The position numbers and the translations under genes were made by a program. Shown piece by piece: positions 58,702-64,000 of a stretch of 64,000 nt of DNA (position 1 is the stretch's first letter; each line of letters begins with the position of its first letter). The stretch spans positions 97,206-161,205 of the forward strand of contig JBEKZV010000013.1 in the NCBI GenBank assembly GCA_049509515.1, in the 5' to 3' direction. The stretch comes from JBEKCP01 sp049509515. Lineage in GTDB: Bacteria; Planctomycetota; Planctomycetia; Pirellulales; Thermoguttaceae. The notes below the pieces were generated by a model. It was not told the origin of the DNA. It made no database searches and worked only from the letters and a program-made list of their open reading frames with translations.

Positions 58702-61700
58702 TCAAGGGGTTCGAATCGCGTCCTCCGCCAGCGTTCGGAGTTTTTCCTCCGGCCCGAAAACCAGGATGAACCTCTCGCCGTCGCGGAGCGGCCAGAATGC
58801 ACTCGTGTTGGCGGGGCGATGGCTCCAGTCGGCCGGCTGCCTCGGGGTCAACAGCAGCACGCAGTCCGGCGAAAGGTCCGGGTTCTGAATCGAGGTCCAG
58901 TGGAAGTTGCCCAGCGTGGGCGGAAGGCCGGCGGGCGGCCGGTCCTTGGCCGTCCGCAATCGCCCGTTGGCGTGCCAGAAGAAAGACTGGATCGCCGCGC
59001 GGTACTCCACGCCGGGTTTCCCACGGAAAACGTAGCGGATGGCGTGCGCGCCGAACGTGGCGGTGAACGATTCGCCGCTGGGGGCCGCGACCTCCATCGT
59101 CGGACCCCGCCAGCGAATCTCCTTGGCCGCGTGGTTCCAGGCGAAGGGGGCCGTCTCCTCGGCGCCGCTGGGCAGTCGCACCTCGAAAACGCCCGAGCCG
59201 CCCCACCACTCGCTGCCGAAGAGCAGTTGCCCGTGGCCGTCGATCAACGTTCGCGAGACGCCGAACTTCCGGTGGACGTGCATCTCGTAGCCCGGGGCGC
59301 GGACGACCCACATCGGGAACAGCGGATGGCGCTCGCTTTCCTCGATCGTCACGCCCGCGGGGCGCGGAAGGCGGATTTCCTCGGGCAGCACGACGGGGGC
59401 GGCCGCCGCCGCTTGCCGGGGCGGGCTGGTGCGCGGCGGCTCCGCCGAATCGTTGAACAGGACGTAACCGCCCTGCTTCCGATAGGGCGCCTCGCGACCG
59501 TTCAGGACGAGGGCCCCCGCCGGCGCGGCTTGCGGCGCGGCGACGCGGAACGACCGCCACGCGCCGCGGGCGATGACTTTGCCCTGCTCGACGCGGAGAT
59601 ACCCGTAGTCGCCCGGCGAGAACGACTGGTACGCATCCGCCGCATCGGTGAGCGTTACGGCCTGCCCGGCGGAAAACGAGACGCACGCGTAGTCGGTAAA
59701 ACCAGCCCCCGCCACGCAGACGCCGATGGCCGCGGGCCGCTGATCGACCCGCCGCATGACCAACGACGGCCGCTTGTCGAAGGGCTCGTGCAGGGCCGCG
59801 AAGCACGTGGTGCGTGCCTTGCGGCGGGCCATCGCCAGCGGGATCGTGCCCTCGGGATTGCCGTGCTCGCGGAGGTTGGGCACCGGGTTGAACGGCCCTT
59901 CGCCGGCGTAGGCCGCGGTGCCCGGCTCGCCGAGCATCGTCATGCGGACGCCGACCTTGGCATTGAACCACTCGTCGCCGTAGCGGCCCATGCCGCGGAG
60001 CACCCCGCCCGCTTGCTGCACGAAGTCGGCGGACCACGTGCGGTCGGTCTCCCATTTGCGCTCGCGATCGACCCAATGGTACGGCCGGAGCAGGTCCTGG
60101 CTTGGCTGGAAGGCGTTAGGGCCCGGCAGGCTCAGCCGCCCCAGCGCGTGGACGAACCAGTCGTACGTTCGCTCGCGCGGCGAATCGGCCCAGAACAGGT
60201 CCAACAGGTACTCGCCCGTCAAGAGCAGGGCCCGCGTCTCGGTCACGTCCGGGTAGATCTCGCGGCTGGTGGTGGCGAGAAACTTCGCGTCGGCGTTGAA
60301 ATCGTGCCGCTCGGCGGAGCTGCCCCCCTTGGGATTCGACTCGTCGACCACGAGCGTGCTGTGGGCCCAGGCGTTGCGGGTCCAGCCGAATTCCATGGGC
60401 TCGTACTGTTGGGCGTTCCAATCCGGGTACAGCAATCGGCCGCGGCCCCAGAGCATGATCTCGAATTTGTCGCGGTGGTCGTGCCCATAGTTGCGGCCCA
60501 TTTGCTGGACGGCCACCAGCCCGGCGGAGGTCCAGTAGCCCGGCGACTCGTCGGAGCGCAAGAGGGCGATGCCCGTCTGCGGATACACGGCGCTGGGCAT
60601 GGCCGCCGGCGGCGTTTCCGGCGGCAGCGTTTCGCCCAGGAGCAGCGAGACGGGCAGGTACTCGAACCAGCCGAGCCGCTCGTCGCGGCGGGGATTCAGC
60701 GCAAGCAGGTAGGCGTACCGCGGGTCTTTCCAGGCGTGGTACGCGATCTCGACGATGGGATAGAGGTTCTGCCGCTCGGGAAAGATGTTGGGCTTGTTGA
60801 CGAAGTAGGCGTCACCCGACTCGTTGTTGACGCGGTTGGGCGGGGAGGTCGAGCCGTCGCCCCACGTGACCATGCGGACGGAGCCGCGGCCCGCGCCGGT
60901 CCGCTCGACGGGATAAGCCAGCGAGACCAGCCCGGCAATCGCCTTGCGCAGGCTGCCGCCGTTGGGGCTGGCGTAGTTGTAGAGGTCGGTGCCGTCATGG
61001 TGCCGGGCGGCCTCGGCCAGGTACATCATGCCCAGGATGCTGAAGTTGCCGTAGATCGCGGCTTCGTCCCAGAAGGCGCCGTCGGTCAAGGCGTGCTCGA
61101 CGCGCTGCTTGAAGCCGCCCCAGCGGCCCGGCCGCTTGCCGCCCCACGGCGGCCCGGGGTCGTTGACGGCCCACTCGATGATCTGCCCCTCGGCGATCGC
61201 GTAGCCGATCAGTCCGATCCGCCAGTGGCAGACGAACGACATGTTGGGCGTCAAGGGCTGGCCCTGGTGGTACTTGATGGCATCCAGCGCCAATTGCCGC
61301 AGGAAGCCCGCCACGGCCTGTTGCTCGGCGGCCGAGAGGAGCGGCGCCGCCAGGTCGAAGGCGATGGCACTGCCGGCCTCGGGCCCCCAGGGATACTGCG
61401 CGCCCGGCCGGGTACCCCCCGGGTGCGGCACGAAGTCCTTGGCCTGCTGCAGCAGGTGCGCGCGGACCTTCGAGCCGCAGGCGAGGTCCCCGGTCATCGC
61501 ATAGACGACGGCCGCGGCCACGGGATTGCCGCCGTCGGCATCCCGCTTGACCTCGTCGAGAAGCCTGGCCCGCCACGGCTCGGTCTTGAGCTTCATGCGG
61601 AGCCGGTCCAGCTCCCCGGCATTCACGAACAGATTGGGATGCTGCGGCGCCGCGTGCAGAATGCCGCTGCCGCCGAGTGCCAACGGGATGCAGAGCATTG

Positions 61701-61782
61701 CGGTCGTCCACCGCGCGTGCGCGAGCAACGGCACGATCGCGGCGCCGCCGGAGGAGCGCGATTCCCGGAATCCGCGGAACAT
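58702..61782 (-). CDS. Exported heparinase II/III-like polysaccharide lyase
   Basis: A 1026-residue exported protein. The N-terminus has an export signal (HARWTTAMLCIPLALGGSGI region). An (alpha/alpha)-toroid follows (NLFVNAGELDRLRMKLKTEP; MSFVCHWRIGLIGYAIAEGQ). The heparinase II/III-like beta-sandwich contains RNYGHDHRDKFEIMLWGRGR and NAWAHSTLVVDESNPKGG, the catalytic and metal-site blocks of the family. The C-terminal third is beta-rich. It should cleave an acidic polysaccharide outside the cytoplasm; heparin itself is not implied. The ATG at 61782 has GGAGGG upstream. It lies 41 bases after the nitrilase-like gene. Its stop codon lies in sequence that resembles a tRNA 3' end. Confidence 0.85.
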   Translation of the reverse strand: MFRGFRESRSSGGAAIVPLLAHARWTTAMLCIPLALGGSGILHAAPQHPNLFVNAGELDRLRMKLKTEPWRARLLDEVKRDADGGNPVAAAVVYAMTGDLACGSKVRAHLLQQAKDFVPHPGGTRPGAQYPWGPEAGSAIAFDLAAPLLSAAEQQAVAGFLRQLALDAIKYHQGQPLTPNMSFVCHWRIGLIGYAIAEGQIIEWAVNDPGPPWGGKRPGRWGGFKQRVEHALTDGAFWDEAAIYGNFSILGMMYLAEAARHHDGTDLYNYASPNGGSLRKAIAGLVSLAYPVERTGAGRGSVRMVTWGDGSTSPPNRVNNESGDAYFVNKPNIFPERQNLYPIVEIAYHAWKDPRYAYLLALNPRRDERLGWFEYLPVSLLLGETLPPETPPAAMPSAVYPQTGIALLRSDESPGYWTSAGLVAVQQMGRNYGHDHRDKFEIMLWGRGRLLYPDWNAQQYEPMEFGWTRNAWAHSTLVVDESNPKGGSSAERHDFNADAKFLATTSREIYPDVTETRALLLTGEYLLDLFWADSPRERTYDWFVHALGRLSLPGPNAFQPSQDLLRPYHWVDRERKWETDRTWSADFVQQAGGVLRGMGRYGDEWFNAKVGVRMTMLGEPGTAAYAGEGPFNPVPNLREHGNPEGTIPLAMARRKARTTCFAALHEPFDKRPSLVMRRVDQRPAAIGVCVAGAGFTDYACVSFSAGQAVTLTDAADAYQSFSPGDYGYLRVEQGKVIARGAWRSFRVAAPQAAPAGALVLNGREAPYRKQGGYVLFNDSAEPPRTSPPRQAAAAAPVVLPEEIRLPRPAGVTIEESERHPLFPMWVVRAPGYEMHVHRKFGVSRTLIDGHGQLLFGSEWWGGSGVFEVRLPSGAEETAPFAWNHAAKEIRWRGPTMEVAAPSGESFTATFGAHAIRYVFRGKPGVEYRAAIQSFFWHANGRLRTAKDRPPAGLPPTLGNFHWTSIQNPDLSPDCVLLLTPRQPADWSHRPANTSAFWPLRDGERFILVFGPEEKLRTLAEDAIRTP

Positions 61783-61823
61783 GGTTCCCTCCTTTGCCAC
61801 TTGCCGTTCGTTTCGCCGTCAGA

Positions 61824-62807
61824 CTATCGTGGACACGTCTTCGTGCCTTTCCCGGCAGTTGTCGTGCGAGGAGTCTGCACGATCACGAGGCCATGGATCA
61901 TCCGCGGTTCGAGGTAGTCGATTACATATTCGCCCGGCAGCAGGGCCACGATGCGACCGCGGCTGTCGATGATCGAGGCGTGGCCGGGATGGTAATGGTC
62001 GATGCCGTCGTCGCCCGAGAGATTCACGGCCAGTTGGCTCATGCGATGGTCGATGCAGCCGCCCACGGCCGAGCTGACCGAGCAGACCTGGTCCATGAGC
62101 TTCACGTAGGCGGCCCGCCGCGCGGGGTCCTCCAGATCGGCCGGGTGAAAGATGTGCTCGCGCCCGCCGCCACCGGCCGTGGGCAACAAGAACACCTGGC
62201 ACCCTTGGGCGGCCAGGCGGTCTTGAATGCCGGGAATGCCGGAGTCGGCACAGATGCACACCGCCATGGTCACCGAGTCCACGTTGAAGAGCGTCCGCTC
62301 GACCGGCCCGGGCAACAATCCGGCCTTCAGCTCCCCGCCGGTGAGCTGGTGTTTGCGTTGGACGACCATCCGGCCGTCGGGCAAGGCGACGAAACAGCTC
62401 ACGTGGACGCCGTCGTCGCCGCGTTCCAACGTACCCGCCGCAACGGCCATCTTCAGCTCGATGGCCATTTGCCTCAGCCGCTGGGCGACCGGCCCATCGG
62501 CGCGGGGCGCGGCGGCCATTGCCGCGCCGGTCAAGACGTAGCCGGTGATCGCGCCTTCGGCGAAGAGGCACAGCCGCGCGCCGGCCTTGGCTGCCTCGCC
62601 GGCGAGCCGGCGGATCTGCCGCAGGTTGCCTGCGATGTCGCCTGGACCACAAACGATCTGCCCGGCCGCCAGGTGGATGGTCTTCAGCGCCGACGGTTCC
62701 CGCTTCTCGGCACAGGGGGCATGGCGGCTCAACGCTGCCCCGGTGGCGATGATCACCGGCAGTACCAGGAAGATCGTTGCACGATGAGTTGAGCATGGTC
62801 GGTTCAC
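61824..62807 (-). CDS. Exported carbon-nitrogen hydrolase (nitrilase superfamily)
   Basis: A 327-residue enzyme with a signal peptide (THRATIFLVLPVIIATGAAL), which is unusual because nitrilase-fold amidases are mostly cytoplasmic. The Glu-Lys-Cys triad is complete: FAEGAITGY (Glu), VVQRKHQLTGGE (Lys) and AVCICADSGIPGI (Cys). Further blocks are LAAGQIVCGPGDIAGNLRQI and HASIIDSRGRIVALLPGEY. The GTG at 62807 is preceded by GGGAG. It probably hydrolyses an amide in the periplasm. It is co-directional with the heparinase-like gene 41 bases downstream, suggesting joint breakdown of an N-acylated or amidated polysaccharide. Confidence 0.85.
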   Translation of the reverse strand: MNRPCSTHRATIFLVLPVIIATGAALSRHAPCAEKREPSALKTIHLAAGQIVCGPGDIAGNLRQIRRLAGEAAKAGARLCLFAEGAITGYVLTGAAMAAAPRADGPVAQRLRQMAIELKMAVAAGTLERGDDGVHVSCFVALPDGRMVVQRKHQLTGGELKAGLLPGPVERTLFNVDSVTMAVCICADSGIPGIQDRLAAQGCQVFLLPTAGGGGREHIFHPADLEDPARRAAYVKLMDQVCSVSSAVGGCIDHRMSQLAVNLSGDDGIDHYHPGHASIIDSRGRIVALLPGEYVIDYLEPRMIHGLVIVQTPRTTTAGKGTKTCPR

Positions 62808-63049
62808 GGTCCGTCTCCCGGCGGTAAATCGCGTTTGAACGGCCAACGCCTATTCCAATATTCTAATCTTGGCAAGGCCCCGTTGGGAGACTTGTCCGGA
62901 AGCGTGCCGGAATTATGGGATGGCCAGGCTGCCCGCCGGCTTGCCGAGATTCTGCTCTCGCAATGGGGCCGTGCCTGACGGCGGCCCTATCTGACCACTT
63001 TCTGTTACCCCTTCTTCAGTCTTCTTGGAAAACGACTATACTGGTCGGC

Positions 63050-63850
63050 ATGGACAACACTCCCCAGCCCAATCGCCGTTGGTTTCAGTCCTCCCTTCGC
63101 TGGCCGCTGTTACTCGCGCTGCTGCTCTCGATTCTGTGCGGTTGGTTCGCCGTGAAGATGGAGCAGGCGGGGAAGCAAAAGGCCGTGGTCGAAGAGATTG
63201 AAAACTTGGGTGGCTTGGTGTGGCGCGACTATCAGTTCGACGCGGATGGCGTCCCCATCACCAAAGACCCCCAGCCGCCGGGACCGGCCTGGCTGCGGCG
63301 CTTGCTGGGCGACGACTTCTTCATGAACGTTACCAAGCTGGACCTGACGCAAACCGCGGTCACCGACGCCGGACTGGAGCATCTCAAAGGATTGACCCAA
63401 CTCCAATCGCTGTACCTGGGAAGCGAGGTGACGGATGCCGGGCTGGAGCATCTCAAAGACTTCACCCAACTCCGCACGCTGAACCTGCGGGCGACCGCAG
63501 TCACCGACGCCGGACTGGAACATCTCAAAGGCTTCGCCCAACTCCAATCGCTCTGCCTGGGAGCCAAGGTGACGGATGCCGGGCTGGAGCATCTCAAAGG
63601 CTTGCGCCAACTTCAATCGCTGGACCTGTCGGGCACCAGGGTGACGGACGCCGGCCTGGAACATCTCGAAGGGTTGCCCCACCTCCAGTCGCTGCACCTG
63701 GGGCTCACCAGGGTGAGCGATGCGGGGCTGGATCGCATCAAAGGTTTGACAGAACTCCACTATCTGGACCTGAGCAGGACCAATGTCACCGACGCTGGGG
63801 TGGAAAGACTTCAAAGGGCTTTACCGAAGTGCACGATCCAGCACCATTGA
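63050..63850 (+). CDS. Membrane-anchored leucine-rich repeat protein
   Basis: A 266-residue protein with one N-terminal helix (LRWPLLLALLLSILCGWFAV) and a leucine-rich repeat domain. Seven repeats of 23 to 24 residues follow the pattern VTDAGLEHLKGLTQLQSLYL, as in the planctomycete cysteine-containing/LRR_6 type. The DNA of this part is a tandem repeat with about 69 to 72-base units at about 63345-63800. A TATACT box lies at 63037-63042, only 8 bases before the ATG at 63050, so the transcript may be leaderless. It probably binds proteins outside the cytoplasm. Confidence 0.82.
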   Translation: MDNTPQPNRRWFQSSLRWPLLLALLLSILCGWFAVKMEQAGKQKAVVEEIENLGGLVWRDYQFDADGVPITKDPQPPGPAWLRRLLGDDFFMNVTKLDLTQTAVTDAGLEHLKGLTQLQSLYLGSEVTDAGLEHLKDFTQLRTLNLRATAVTDAGLEHLKGFAQLQSLCLGAKVTDAGLEHLKGLRQLQSLDLSGTRVTDAGLEHLEGLPHLQSLHLGLTRVSDAGLDRIKGLTELHYLDLSRTNVTDAGVERLQRALPKCTIQHH

Positions 63851-64000
63851 CGCGTCCCCAGCTTGTCGCCTGCCACAACTACGGCAAGAAAAAGCGGCTG
63901 CCGTGGCAGGACCAAGCTCGGGAAAGCACAAGTGCCAGTGTGTCGTAGGGTCGGTCTGGCACGGAGAGAGCCCCCGCAGAGGCCTTCCCAGTATGTCTGC

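Noticed and set aside
58683..58725. Functional tRNA gene
   Set aside because: Only a T-arm-like stretch is present; acceptor, D and anticodon stems cannot be formed.

Overview
The window is high-GC DNA from a member of the Planctomycetota, probably class Planctomycetia and plausibly Pirellulales-like, perhaps from a metagenome. The signs are a DUF1559-type pilin-like fragment, an N-terminal planctomycete extracellular signal (ELLERRELLA type) on an RTX-repeat protein, a Ser/Thr kinase with a proline-rich linker and C-terminal membrane anchor, a conserved planctomycete outer-surface protein beside guaB, and dispersed palindromic repeats. Coding density is high. The many long open frames on the opposite strands are products of base composition. 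No rRNA, complete tRNA, CRISPR array, transposase or phage gene was found.

Layout. 0-16 kb is housekeeping: kinase C-terminal part, a reverse-strand pyrimidine cluster (pyrB, an unknown gene, pyrC, a NYN-domain gene), a secreted MORN-repeat protein, then rluB and pyrK overlapping by ATGA, rpsT behind a TPR gene, a class V aminotransferase, coaD, a serpin, a ParE/antitoxin pair and the mcsA-mcsB arginine-phosphorylation pair. 16.7-24.3 kb holds trpE, an enolase-superfamily protein that lacks both catalytic lysines, an orphan Phd antitoxin with a clear promoter/operator and a truncated RelE, a small lipoprotein, a DUF1559 remnant and the RTX protein. 24.3-33.4 kb is a reverse-strand exopolysaccharide cluster: PHP-type tyrosine phosphatase, HExxH peptidase-like protein, small surface protein, Wza-like exporter, BY-kinase and O-antigen ligase. 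It has the kinase, the phosphatase, the exporter and the ligase, but no glycosyltransferase in the window.

33.6-47.3 kb has a KAS III-like enzyme, a lipase-like lipoprotein, small secreted proteins, guaB with an overlapping surface-protein gene, a Dus enzyme and a 1347-residue membrane protein with 26 exact 18-bp repeat units. 47.3-51.2 kb holds a vestigial kinase N-lobe protein, HigBA, nadB and a nucleotidyltransferase-like gene. 51.4-57.3 kb is a three-gene ABC system of Gld type: ATPase, a permease fused to a GldG-like domain, and a DUF4340 protein with a His-rich tail. 57.4-64 kb has nnrE, an FmdB zinc ribbon, a secreted nitrilase-like protein upstream of a heparinase II/III-like protein, and a membrane-anchored leucine-rich repeat protein. 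The last 150 bases show nothing.

Two themes run through the window. Non-coding spacers carry several palindromic element families, some reaching into the first or last codons of genes. Short word-like tandem repeats (CCCCAAT/CCCTAAT heptamers and others) sit immediately 5' of start codons. Several promoters of the form TTGAC(A/G/C/T)-N16-18-TAnnnT can be read directly. All functional calls come from motif recognition by eye, without database searches.
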